From Tetrahymena elliotti 4EA (taxonomy: Eukaryota; Ciliophora; Oligohymenophorea; Hymenostomatida; Tetrahymenidae), in assembly GCA_000231825.2 (NCBI GenBank), contig JH720293.1, forward strand, positions 1,922,001 through 1,986,000: a DNA stretch of 64,000 nucleotides. The letters run 5' to 3'. The notes below the pieces were generated by a model. That model saw only the letters and a list, made by a program, of their open reading frames with translations. It had not been told where the DNA came from and did not search any database. Shown in pieces: positions 25,501-39,400 of this stretch (position 1 is its first letter; every line of letters begins with the position of its first letter). The position numbers and the translations under genes were made by a program.

Positions 25501-28500
25501 TCTTAAATCATAATACCTCCTCCTGTATTTGTATTTAAAATTGTACACTACTATAATTGAACATCATATTTATTTTCGGTGCTTACTTAAAATTAAGGGT
25601 TGATGCCAAAAAAGTGTAAAAAATAAACTTAAATATCATTATGATTAGCATCTAATTGCCTAATATCTGCACTTGTATTTTTAAAATAAAAGAAGCCTTC
25701 ACCTATTAATTTCATATTTTCACTAGGAACACCTTATTTTTCAAGAATATCTGTTTTTGATACTTAGATATTATTAAATTATGCTATACAATTTTAGGTG
25801 ATGAATAAATTATTTATTAAAAATAAAGTATATCGTAATACATTCAATTAGTTGACAATAAGTTGAGCATTTAATATTTAAATTAGCCCATCTTAAACTT
25901 AAGTAAACTTAAGATTATCTAGTAAAATCAAATTATCATCCACGTGTATTGAATAATTTATGAATTAAGATCTTTCTATGTTAATTTGTGTTAATTTTGA
26001 AGAAGAAAAATTGGAAATATTTTATGTTTTGAATTACTTATTGTTAATTGTTTGAATCTCTTCCATCCAATTTTAAATTTTAATAAAGCTACTAAACTTA
26101 GAATCAGACAAGTTAAATTATTTTATTTGAATCTCCTTCTATGCAAATTCAGAATAAATGAAAGGTAATTCATTTTGTAGAGATGTTTGTTCTTCTTAGA
26201 GTAATCTTTATTCTCTTTCTTGATTTATTTTTTCAAATAAAAAATCAGAAAGTAAAATATTTTACGTATCTGTGAAAAATAATAGCTATTCAAGTTTAGA
26301 CTCAATCAATTAAAAGTTTTAAAGTGTTATATTTTAGGTTTATTGATTAAATTTTATAAGAGGAAATTAATGGGTAAATTGAGAACCATAAATCTACACC
26401 TATTGGATAAGAGAGCTATTGCAATTTGTAAAACTCAAGAGAGATTGTGATAAGACTGTTTACTTTTTGATGTTTATCTAATTTATTATAGTACTTTAAA
26501 TATTTTAAAATGTAAAAATATCTTTAATATCTGCTTCATTATCGTTTTCAAAAACTAAAGTGCAGTTATTAACTCCTACATCATTTCCTGATGACATGAT
26601 AACTTATCCTTTTTCTTAAAAAATAATATGAACTTCTTGCAAAATAAACTACTCAAAGTTTTGTATTGATATTGTCTAGTTTATTTTTATTACTCCATTT
26701 GTTATTTTTATTGAATTAAATAAATTTGATTAATTTAAACTATCTTCTTTCTAAAATAGTTGGAGAGTTAATTTGTTTAAATTTATGTCAATATTTATTT
26801 TATTACCTAGAATGTCCTTTTGCTACTAAAAATCTTATGCATAACTAACAATATTCAATAATAAATCTTCTTAGTTTTTCTAAACACTTAAGTAAGCATT
26901 TATAATTGAATTAGAAGAATCAGAAGATGAAAGTAGTAAAGATATATATTATTACTGTTAATTTTCTTTAGAGTTAAGGCTCTCTATCTATTATACACAA
27001 TTATCTGTTTGTTAAGAAATGCTTTATCCAAAATAAGGTAAATATTAGAATTAGAAAATATTTTTAGCATCAATTCCTTTGAATTCCAAGATATTATTTT
27101 AAGAAACTAGTTACTTTACAGAATAAATGATTGGCATCTAATAGGGAAAATTAATTTATAGAATCAACCTTTACTTTTTATTCATTATTTTTAAACTATA
27201 AATTAAGATATTGTTTGTTTCCACAACTATTAAATTAAATTGATTTGGTGCTAATATCAAATCAGTAATTTAAGATATTAAGCTATCTTCTACTCTTGCG
27301 ATATACTATAAAGATGAAGAATATACTGTTACCTGTCTTTAGCTAAAGACAGCAACAAAGCTATTCAGTAAAACTTTAATTTTATGGAAAGATCTCGAAT
27401 GAATTAAATTATAGGATATTTGCTCAATAGGATTAATAAAGCTTTAACTTGCTTAATCATAGGTTCCTTAAAAGAAAAAAATTCTAATAGTGCAAGTAAT
27501 ATATATAGAAACAACCAATTAAAGTTAATTCAAAGAGTTTACTTAAGTATCTACCATCTTTAATTGGCCACAATGAAGATCTTAAGAATAAAGTAAAACT
27601 TTTTTTATTTCAAAAAAATAATTAATTTAATTTACATTTTAAAACAGTTTCTTTATTTTTAATTTAATTTTTTTCTTCAAAAATCAACTAATATTTTTAA
27701 TATCATTTTAAAGAGATAGTTGAAATTCTAAAAATAGATTTAAAAACATCTAAAAATAGGCCAAAGCCTAAAAATATATATCTTGTTTTTTAATCCTTCA
27801 TTAAATAGGTTTTAAATTAAGCTCAAATTAAAAAATTATCATAATTAAATTAAATAATTTTAAAATCAAATTTAGAAAAATTTATTTTTAATCAAGGTAA
27901 TTTAAATAAAAATTAAATTAAAATGTTGAGAAATTACTTTTATCTACCTAATCAGGTTAATAATTGAGTAGCTAATAAATTTATAATTAAGAATCAATCA
28001 ATCCTAATGTTAAAATATCTAAAGATGAGCTAGTAAAAAAATGAACTAAACTAATTTTCTAAGATTCTATCTCAATGTTTTAGATTTTCATTTATTATGA
28101 AGTGTTCAAACCTAGAACACAAAAATTTTGTTATTCACTAGTAATAAAAATCCACTTATTAAATTAATCTGAGTAAACATCTTAAATAGTGTTATAATAA
28201 TTTAATTTAGGTTTTAATTCTATATTTTAGTTTATGAATATAACTTGGAGGAGGAATTTACCTTAAATTAAATACACTTCATGATTAAATTGATATATTT
28301 AACACTTATAAGAACTCAATTCTATGATATCTATGATTGTATCTTATGAGAAAACAAATAATTTGCATTTCCAGCTAAATCCATATAATTTTAGATCTGA
28401 ATTTTAGCTGTTGAGAGGAAAAATTTTGTAGGAAGACCTATAGCTAGATTAGAATTTCTCTTTTAGATTTTTCTTTTTTAATGCATCGTAAATGTCTAAA

Positions 28501-31500
28501 AGGGTAAGAGAGTTTTCATTTCCAAAGCTTGATCGCTAAATCTAAAATGATTGGAAATTAAAATAAATAATATGTTCAATTCCATTATTTAAAAAGTAGT
28601 AATTAAAATTGGTAGTATCTACGGTATCAATAAATTGGGAATTTTATTTGCTAAAAGGAAACATTTCACTCACATCTATTGTTTTAAGTTCATAAATTTA
28701 ACCTCCTTAGTATATTTATAAAATAAAATTAAATCTATCAAAGTATTCTAAGAGCTTTTATTCTGAGCTCCACCCTAACTGAATGTCCCCTAATGAAATA
28801 AGAATATTGTCAGAATAAATTATCTATTTTTCTTCCCAATATTAATATGTATTAGAGTTAAGGTTTTCTGTTAAAATCATATTTGTTAATTTATAGCTAC
28901 CTGTTGCTAAGTTTATTGATTCAAAATATATTGCTCTTGATAAGTCATATAGTCTTTGACTACTTAAAACATAAAAATAATTTTCTGTGAATGTATACCA
29001 ATATATCTGATAAGGGCTTTTATAATCAATTTGCTATGGAATATTAGAAATAATATATGGTAATTTGTGTATTATAAGCTTCTCAATAGTTTTAATTATT
29101 AAAGAAGGTGCTTCAGGATTGTAAAAAAACTGGATAGCCATATTTTGGTTTGATTATTTTTATGTCTATTCAAACAACAAATAAAAATCAGGTAATTAAT
29201 AAATTTAGCAAAAGTTAATATCTCCTATGGCTATCATTTAATCACTTATTTCAGGATGGAGAATGATCTTAAATGAGGGGGTTGTGTAATTGGAGAGGAT
29301 TTAATTTTTGAGAAATTGTTTTTTAGAATGCGAAAATACAAATAAATTGGTCATTTTATTGAATAATGCATAAAATTTATTTTCAGAGATGAAAGGTGAT
29401 TACCTGAAATCAGAAACTATCAAATTTTTATTCTAATAAAAAATCCTATTTTCAAAATCATATAACCCAAATTTATTGCATACCAAGTAAGAAGTTTCTT
29501 CAAGGATAAAACATACTAGATTATATGATGTATTTAAGTTAGAATTTAGGTCATGAGTGTAAAGTGCTTGAGTAAAAAAATCTTTCAGATCATAAACCTT
29601 AATAATAGAGGTTTATTAAAGAATGAGTTTTTTATATTTTTTAGAGTAGAAAAATTTAGTTCCAATTTCAGTATTTATTTTTTAAAGAACTTCAAAATTA
29701 TCAACCGATATAAATTAAAGTTCTTCATCCTTCTAAACAGCAATAATGCCTAGTTATTCTATTGAAAATTTATAGTAAGAATCAAAAATTTTTTTTTGGC
29801 CATCAAATTAGCTGAATCTATTTGCTGCTATGAGTTCATTTTTTTTTCTAAATATCAACTAGGATGATTATTCTGAGAAAATATAAGAATTGTCATCTTT
29901 AATTTATCCATAATTTAAGTTAATAAATCTTTAAAAATTAGATATAGGCTAAAAAATTCTTTGAATACCTGATGCTTTATCTGTATAATCGATTAATTAA
30001 TTTGAGTAATAAAATTTAGAAGAAGCCTATACAATGTTTATAAATTGAGAAATCTCATTTAATTATTAACTTTAGAAATTATAAGTAAAATAATTATTTA
30101 AAACTTTTATTTAGGTAAATGTTTCACTTCCAGGGACAGTTTATCTAAAAGTAGAATAAATATGGTACTCATCATTTAATAATATTACTTTTTAAAAATC
30201 AAGATCAAATCTTTCATTAATCTCAAAATTAAAAACCCCAATATTAATTGCGTTTCCATCTTAATCTTTAACAAAATCCATATTTTACCAATCAAATACA
30301 TAAATTTTTAGAACTTAAGTAGATACATCATAAAATTCTGCTTTAGAGCAAGTAACAATTTAAATTTGTTCATTAATGTTGCACTTAAATTCTTATGGTA
30401 TTTCTTCACTATATTCGATCAGTAATTTTAAATTTTAACTATCAATTAGTTAAACTTTAATTTTTGAAAAACAAAAGCTATTCGGATCTTATAAGTTCTT
30501 TTACAAAAATATCCCAATAGTTTCTTAGTCTATAAATTATATTTGCTGTATGCTTATATCTGTTAATAGTTCTTTAGATGCATCAATAAAAGCACCTTAA
30601 AAATAAATCATAAGCAATGAGCATAATTAATTTTAATTATGTTCCATATAATAAATAAATTTCCTTTGTAATTTGTTGATGTCAATTTTATTTTGAATCC
30701 AATTGTCTTGATAAACTCCAAACACTACTAAAATATCTTAATTATTTAGAAGATCTCCCTCAACTATCAGCATTTAAAGGTTTAATTAATTGGCTGAATA
30801 AATAGATTAAAAAATTACATTTTAATTTTAAGCTAATTTATTTAGGATTGGTAGAAATTTTATCAATTTTAAAGTGTGATAAGCAACTTGATAAATACCT
30901 AAATTAGTTGTAATCAATATTACTTCTTTATCATTATATAAATCACATTATTATACTTCTTCATTTATTTGCTGATATGAAATAAAGCTTTAAGCTTTGA
31001 ATACTTAATTTCCATTAATTTCTATTTGCAGTTCTACTACTTACACTCTATATCTATCATTCATATCAAAAACTATAAAAATATATTAGCTTTATTATTA
31101 ATTAATATCAAGAGGTAAAAATAACTTAGAATTTTATATGTATCCTAAATATTAGTTTATCTTAGAGTTAAACAACGTTTTTGAAGAGAGCATAATTTCA
31201 ATGCTTTTTCCATCAGTTTCCAGCTGTATTTATCCTAAAATTTAATCTAAAATTAATAAAATCTTTGATCTTGATTCTTAGCTTTACTAAATATTTATGC
31301 TTAAATTATCTTAGTCAAAAGAAATATTTTGATAAGCTGATAACAAAATATTTTATTAAATCTCAAAAAATTGTAATTAATTTTAGAATGGAACAATCAA
31401 TAATAGATTTTTATTTTATTCTGTTTTTGTTAGAAAAGGTTTTTAATTACTATGCCAATCTATCTGACCTGTAAATTCAAAAATGTAATTTATATTTCCA

Positions 31501-32930
31501 GAAAAAAAATATTCAGCTTCAGCAACACCAAAAAATTTCATCTTATAAACTTAAGAGTTTTTAGCTTTATCAGCAATAAGTAAGAAATATATTTGGCTTT
31601 CAATTTCATATGCAAACCAATTGAAATGATGGAAGCTAATTTCAGGCTAATTTTAGCTAAAAAAATCAAAATTAAATTAAGGCTCAGAAAAAGATATACT
31701 TTAAAAATTTTATTTATCTAACTAAATTTTGAAAGCGTTCAGCTTATATTAAATCATTTCAACTTAAGCAAAGACGAAAAAGGTTAATAAAGAAGAATTC
31801 TCAGAAGACTTTTAACTCATCATCACTACAATATTACTTAACAAATTATATCCAGATTCCAATTTAAGATTAGAAAGCTTTATTTTTTGTAAATCTAAAA
31901 AAGTTATTTGAGATTCTGAAACAAAAACTAGAATCTCATGTTATTAAAATATCTGAAAATAAAATATTATTTAATTTTCATTTTAAATTAGTAAGCCATT
32001 ATTATTCAAATTTTGAGATATTTAGAATTACAAGGTTGTACCTTAAACAAAATTTATTACTGTTTATCTAATATTTTTTTGATTATTTGTTAAGCTGAAT
32101 ATTTAGAGTTTTTCCTCATTAATGTAGATTTTTCTATAATCTAAATCACTATTAGATGTTATGGTAGAGTATTAAAATCTAGACTCTAAGCCTTAATAAT
32201 CTAAATTAATTGCATAGATATTGATATTGGAAATGATCAATGCATATTATTTATAACTTATTAGTTCTAAATATCGTTCAGTTTAACTTTAATATAAATT
32301 AAGTAGTTCCTTTATTGCATTTATATTAAGAGTATCAAATAGAATAGCTTAGGTATTACTAATACCAATAACATAATTTTTGAATGGAAATTCAATCACT
32401 TTGTTTATTTTGCTAGAAAATTAATTCTGACTTTAGAATTTGAAAGAAGAGCAAATACTTTTTTGAACACAATCACCTTTATTTTCAATAAATAAACTAG
32501 GACAAGTGTATTTGTAGTACTTTTCCCATAATTATTAATCTTAATCAGCAATACATTATGACTAAAATGTATCTAAAAGAAATCCATCTTTACATTTTTA
32601 ACACTTTTTTGTTTAAGGACATTCCAAACAAAAAGGAACATCGCAAGGCTTACAAATTTTTTCAATTTAATCTAAGGAATATCCTTTATTGCATTATTAA
32701 TTTTCTATCAAGCACTTTCCATCAATATTTTGACCATATTTGCAACTTAAACAATTTGTTTCTATACAACCATCACATTCTAATGGACAGCTTTCACATT
32801 TACCATTGTTCTAACTAAAAAATTAATCTGAAAGACAGAACTAACTTAAAAATTCGAAATTTTTTTGATTTCTAATTTAGTTTAATAATGATTAAAAGAG
32901 AAATATTAAGAAGATAATGTTTTTTTTCAT
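22578..32930 (-). CDS. Giant receptor-like membrane protein A (Cys-rich / beta-helix / multi-TM)
   Basis: 3,337 aa. Start ATG 32,928-32,930, stop TGA 22,578-22,580. One intron at 27,599-27,937 (339 nt); reading into it eventually meets TGA, and splicing keeps the frame. A signal peptide (MKKNIIFLIFLFQSLLNQ) is followed by a furin-like Cys-rich stretch (about 35-150: CESCPLECDGC, CLSCKYGQ, CLECPQTKKCQKC). Then come some 2,300 residues of beta-rich ectodomain with a late parallel beta-helix signature (repeated GGGI: TGGGIMIQ, YGGGIYLK, IGGGIRYLN). A second Cys-rich patch (about 24,200-24,700) precedes a C-terminal multi-span region (about 22,900-24,150) with the protist-family pattern YPGIIQIVIG..CYDNQYYIFNY..YCYWEIIKIYQK. 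A cytoplasmic tail starts TKNWKKFQ. It is a cell-surface protein; ligand and signalling are unknown. Tandem paralog lies just upstream. Confidence 0.85.
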
Positions 32931-33484
32931 TTTGTTTATTTTATTGAATTGTGAAAATTAATTAATAATAGCCCACTAATCTAAAGATTAATTAAATCTA
33001 TTTACACATTAAAACATTAAATAGTTTTTGGTTGAAAAGACAATTAAAAAACCATTCATAACACAAAATTACCTACTTACTATTTTTAATTATTTAAAGC
33101 CAAGTATCTTTGGATAATCAATATTAACTTAAGTAAACAACCATGAACTTTTTTCATGTTAAAAGAGAACGAAAAGATTAAAGAGTTATAAAATTAGTCT
33201 TTTAATTCTTTAAATATGAAAAATTAAATAAATAAAAACATTAATTACTATGAAGAAATTGGAAAAATTTTTATAACAATAAACTAATTTTATTGAAAAC
33301 ATTTAGTTATTTTATCAAATTAATAGTTGAAAAACTCAGATTTCTTTTAAAAAAATAAAATTGTTATTTTTGAAAAATTAAATAATATTTAAATAAAAAT
33401 ACTCATAAATAAAAAATAATAAAAAAAATTTCCAATCAAATACTTTAGTATGGATATTAATTTTTAATATTTTTTATTTTTTAT
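32931..33484. other. Spacer between the tandem paralogs
   Basis: Short AT-rich spacer between two head-to-tail giant genes. It should hold the promoter of copy A and the 3' UTR of copy B. No ORF; nothing else seen. Confidence 0.6.
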
Positions 33485-36400
33485 TCACATTTATTTTTTT
33501 GAAACTGTTGATCTCTTCAACTGATTAATATTATCTTCCTTTATGGATATGTTTTCTATTTAAATATTGTAATCATCTTCTGGTATTCTGGCCAAGCTAT
33601 TAATTTAGAATCTATCAGATTATGTTTTTCTGTGGGAACCTAAATTTTATCTTTCAGCTAAAGAATTTTATTCATTTTACTCTTCTATTTCTTAAATGTA
33701 CCTTTAGGTTGGTATATTTATAGCAGTAAGTAATCTTTTTTGTTAAGTTTTCTTCTGTCTAATAATACTTTAAATTTTTCTCCAATTTTTGGTAACCCTT
33801 GTAATGTTTGTTGCCTTATGATTTTTAAACTAGGTATGAAACTTTTTATTAAAATTGAAGCTAAAAAATTAGAGGAATTTAAAAAAGATTGAAGGACATG
33901 AGTTTTCTGATAGTAATAAATTGGTGATCCTTATCACTAAAACAAAATTTATGAAACTCATAAAAGCAAAAGAACAGTAATACAGCCAATCAGAGATAGT
34001 ATTATTTTATATAATTAAACAAAATATTGTAAATATCAAGCATAGCTATGAAAAAATATCTAAATCTCCAATATAACTGTTTTTGTATGGCAAATGTATT
34101 TGCTAAAATTTCATATAAAATATCAGTAGAATTATTACAATTGTCAACATCATTTCAAACATTTAGCTGAATAGCTCTACAACTAAGTATATCAAAATAT
34201 TTTTGAAAATTTTAACTATCTACCAATAGTATAATTTTTCTTTATATTCAGTGTAAATGAATCCATAGCTGATGTAAAATTAAATGTGGTTTAATTAGAA
34301 TTTATTTTGAGATAGCTTTTTTAATAAGAATAAGGGATATAAAATTAATGATATCAAGATTGGTATTGAAAAAAGCAAGTTAAAGATTAAATATTAGTCA
34401 TCAAAGCAGTTAAACTAAATATCCCTTAAAACATAAAATTCTTAATTAATATATCTACACCAAATAGTACCAATTAGCTAAGAGATAAGACCTGGAAGTA
34501 AAATTAAGTATAACTTAACAAATATCTTATTTTTGATATTTCTGAATCTATTCTCAATTTTAAGTAATTTGCATATAGCCAAGCTTAAAAAAATCAATAA
34601 AAATAAAAACAAAAGACTCAAGATGAGAGCCCATATTAGTCTTAAGTAAACCATATTGATAGTTTTTTACAAGCCAGTTTTAACAAAGAAGCAATCGAAT
34701 AAATAATTTAGTAATTCAAGAATATTTCCAAAAAATAAAATGATATTTTTAATGGTACTACTAGTCTTTGGTTAGTTAAATATTATTAGACAGATTATTT
34801 ATAAATAAGAAAGTATCATTTTTAGAATCGCTGTATGCTTATGCCTAAATACAAAAGAACTATTTAATACTACCAAATTTAAATTTTTAAGAATCAGGCA
34901 TTAAAGGTAAAGAATATTTTTTAAAATCTCTTCAAAAATTTAATAGCAAAAGCAAGCTAAAAAGGCTATAATTATTATTACTTAAGTTATATAATATGAT
35001 ATTCCTTCTTCTTTACAGTTAATGCATTCATACATGTTAGTTTTTACATACAAATCATCTTAATCTTTACCCCAATAAATATTATTATAATCACAACTTT
35101 CACATAAGTGACCATATCCTCCTTCAACACAACCATTACCTAAAACACCTTTGAGTTTATTCTACTATACCTTTTAAGTGCACTTTTAAGGTTTGTTTCT
35201 GCAATATATTACAAAATATGTTCCTTCTTACTTCCAATAACCTTCCTCTAATTATATTTTATCTCCTTAGCAACTAATAGCTCCAATAGGACATCCTTAA
35301 CACTTATTAAAGCTGATATCATTATATGGATCCTAAATTGAGTATGTATTATCATTGCATTAATAGCACTAATATAAATTTTATTGCAGAGGTTAGATCA
35401 ACTGGCCAACTTAGCACAATTAAATTGATATTGTAAAATCAAAATATTCTGCTGGATTTGATAAAATTTTAAACTGAATAAGTCTTCTTTTGTTATAAAA
35501 TTCACTTATTTATGTTTTTTAGCTTTGGATATCAATTAACTGCTAATATCCATAATCCAATAAATTACAGGTAATGTTAAAGATATTTTTTTCAATATTA
35601 TAAGTTCTAACTTAATTTTCTATTTGAACACTCTTTGAAATACTGATCAACTCAAATTGTTAAAATTAGTTTAAAAACTCTGAATCTTCTGTTTCTTCTA
35701 AAAGCCTTCTATTGTTTTAATTATATTTTATTAATTCACCATCAACTCCATAAACTGAAAAAAGAAAAGATGTGCTGTATTAATTTAAACTTATTTTTAA
35801 ATTATCTAAACTTGAAAGAAATTTTATTTTGTGAGGAATAGAAGCTATGTTGTTACCAAAAAATTCAGCAATATTATTTATTATTTAAGATTAATACTCG
35901 CAAGAGAAAAACTTAGTTGGTAATTAATTATTTTGATTGAGAAATCTTAAGCCACCTCCTATAAGAGCTGTGTTACTTTAAATTAAACTACTGATAATAT
36001 GTAAATCAGAATCTCTCATACTGATTCCTCCTCCATATTTTTTAGCATAATTATTCTTAATTTGAGTGTTTTTTATTGTGCAAAGACCTATATTTTATAA
36101 TTAAATAGCTCCTCCTTCTTCTACTTATTTTTCTAAACTATTTTTATTAAATTTTGAATTAAGAACACTTAGTCTTAATATATTCTATAAGATCAGAGCA
36201 TTATTGTTGCAATTAGATATTTCACAATTATTAATTAAATACTCCTGAGAACTTAATAAGAAATCTTTTTTATTAGTATTATCTCCACTTATAAATAGAA
36301 ATGAGGAAGGAGATTTATTTTCTAAGGCAGATAATTTGTCAATATAAAAAGTTGTATTAGTTATTAAAATTGAATTTAACTTTTTATATTGAGAAATTAC

Positions 36401-39400
36401 TTGATTTTTAGATAATAATATTGTGTTCAACTGAGCTTATGAGTTTGTAATTTATATTATAGGGTTTTCATAATAAAAGTTATTTAATTATTATAAATCT
36501 ATCATAGTTAATCCTCTTTGTATAGAATTCAAAAATATAGAAGTATTGTTACTGCTGATGAATCTTACTTACTAAATTTAAACTTCATTTTCTTGTATTT
36601 AGATTGCATAATTTTAGAAAAAGCAATTATCTCCATAAATATTTTTCATTTTTAAAATTGATGTTCCTGTAGTGAAAGTTTAATTGTTAAATTTGTGAAA
36701 ATTTTTATAATCAATTAATGATTAGTGAAATATTTGATTTCTTGATATTATTTAAGTAATTGAAGCACTTTAGAGCACTAAGATAGTCTTTATTAAAGAG
36801 CAAGTTACTGTTTAATATATCTAATGAAACAATTTTTCAATTTAACTTTGGTTAGTTGAAACATTATTAATTTACTAAATTTAAATATTCTAAATGCTTA
36901 AAACATTAACATTAAGTATTGAAATGATATTAATAATTAGAGAATTTTTTAAAAGTATATTTTCTATATTAATCTAGCTTAAAGTTTAAAATTAATTTTT
37001 AAATGAGAGTAGAGATCCTATAATTATTGAATCTTAGCACCTAACTTTCTCTATTGAAAAATCATCTACATCTTCAAAAGCAAAAATATCTAATTTTATT
37101 TTTAAATTATTTAATTTAACTCCTAAAATTAAGATGCTACTGCAATTTTTAAATTGAATTAAAGGATTTATTTAGAGCTGTCCATCAATTGATATTTGAT
37201 TTTATCTATCTTAAATATCTATTGACTAATTTACAAATGACACATTTTCAAAAATAACTTCTTTGACATTCTAAATCGTGAGCTTGCAGTTATTTAAGCA
37301 AAATCTAATTGTTACATTTTCAAAGACTAAAGATTTTAAGTTTTAAAACAAAAAGTCTGAATCAATATGAAGGATGCCATTATTTATCAAGATGCTTTAA
37401 AGCATATTTTGATTAGTATCTAATAAGTATTACTTTGGAGTGGCTGAAAAATTCATTAAATTTATTTTGTAATCAAATTTTTTGTTTAAATAAAGGTTTG
37501 TTAAGTAAATCATTTATCTTGGAATAAATATCTGCATCGAAGAAGAAAGCTAAATACTTACTGGAATAACATTTTAATCTAAATCTTTATTTTGTTTTAT
37601 GATTTAGTTAAGTTGAATCTCTTAATGCTAAATCTTATTTTCCAGTTATAACACATTCAAGCAGCTTAGGTTTTCACTAACTAAATAATCTTAATTATTA
37701 TTTTAGAATATCTTATTATCCAAAAGAGAATAATAGACTATAAAGTATCCTCCTGAACTAACTCCATGCAAAGCTACCATTTTTGATGCTTAAGTATTAC
37801 TTAAGTTCATATCTACAACATGATAAATTTGGGCTTAGGATATTTAAATTTAATTTTGTAGTATTAATTTTTTTTCTTTGTTAAATCTTTAGAGAACAAA
37901 TACTTAAATCTCTTCTTAATCACAAACAATAACTATAATTTCTGCTGAAAAAACAATATGTACACTTGAAATTTAAATCGAACTCTTTTCTTCAACCCTA
38001 GCTATAAATTAAAGGGAAGGTAGAGAATACAAAGAAACTTGCAATTAACTAAAGAGAGATAATATCTAAGTATTCATATTCTAAGGATTTTTATGAATTT
38101 AAATTTAATGTTAGCCTCTAATATGTTTCAGGTTTTCTCTAACTAAATTAAATTTCAATAAGTCGTTTTGACTATTTTGAAAAATCATTATTCTATTTTG
38201 AGTCGTTAAAACAATTGTAACTTTTTCATAACTATTATCAGAAGATTCATATTTTACAGAATACAAAAGTTAATGCTACCCCTTATTTTGTAATGACAGA
38301 TTGCTTTATAGAAGAATTTCAATATTGTTGTTAATTTAGTCCCAAATAATTTAATAGATCAATATATTTTATTCAGTTCCTAGGAATAAAAGAAATTGTT
38401 CATTAATGACTTCTAAAGCATATGTGTAAATATTTTAGAAACCATTTAATACAAAATGTTTGAATGAATTAATTGTTTAACTGTTCATCAAAACAACCAT
38501 CTTATTAATAAATTTTTAATACACAATAACAGTAACTTAGATATTTTCTAAAGAAATGCTAATCAAGTTACTTATTTTATATTGATCTTGTTGTGCATCT
38601 GTAAATATAGTTGTCTGCTGGATGATGCCATTCTAATAAAATAGACTCAAGACAGATTGATCTTAAGAAATTAAAAAAATCTTATTTGGCTCAATTTATT
38701 AATTACTCAATGACGGAGAGTTGTATTGTTTTGATACAATTAATTTACATTAATATTATTCTAAGTTGATAATTTCATATATTTTATGATTCTCACCAAA
38801 TATCACTGCTTAGCATTAGAAGTTTAAGACATATATTTTATATGTTTAATCTTTGTATAAAAGGTATATTTTATATTATGTCTATATTACTTACTTATTC
38901 ACTTCTTAGTTTTAGAGTATTTGATTAAACACTGAAGAAACATCTAAAGCTATTGATTATTCAATTTATTGAATATACCTACCTTAACTTTGTGCTATAT
39001 TTGAAGTAATAAACCTCCAACCAATCAGCTAACCTTATTGTAGATTAAAATATATGAGCTCCATTTATTTTTTCTGAGAATTTATATCATTAACTGTAAA
39101 GAAATTAATTGAATAATTACTATATCTACTGTATATTTGTCCTATTGAAGTATTTATTGGAAATATCTCAGAAACATCAAGAATGACTATCTGTTTAGAA
39201 TCATTTGTTTCATAAGCTATGTAATTGAAGTGCTTGCTATATTGTATTTGTTGTTATTTGTTTACTTATTTTCTGTTATCGAATGATAAATTGATTTATA
39301 CATCAGTTATTGATAATAGTACTTTATTTGAAAGAATTAAATCCTTTTCTTCCCAAACATCTGCTATCAAATATTACTAAGAGCCTGAATAAATAAAATT

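Noticed and set aside
33520..33960. Alternative open frame at the 3' end of giant gene B, stopping near 33,520
   Set aside because: The other frame continues directly from the start codon without a shift and contains TKNWRKIQ, matching TKNWKKFQ in paralog A.
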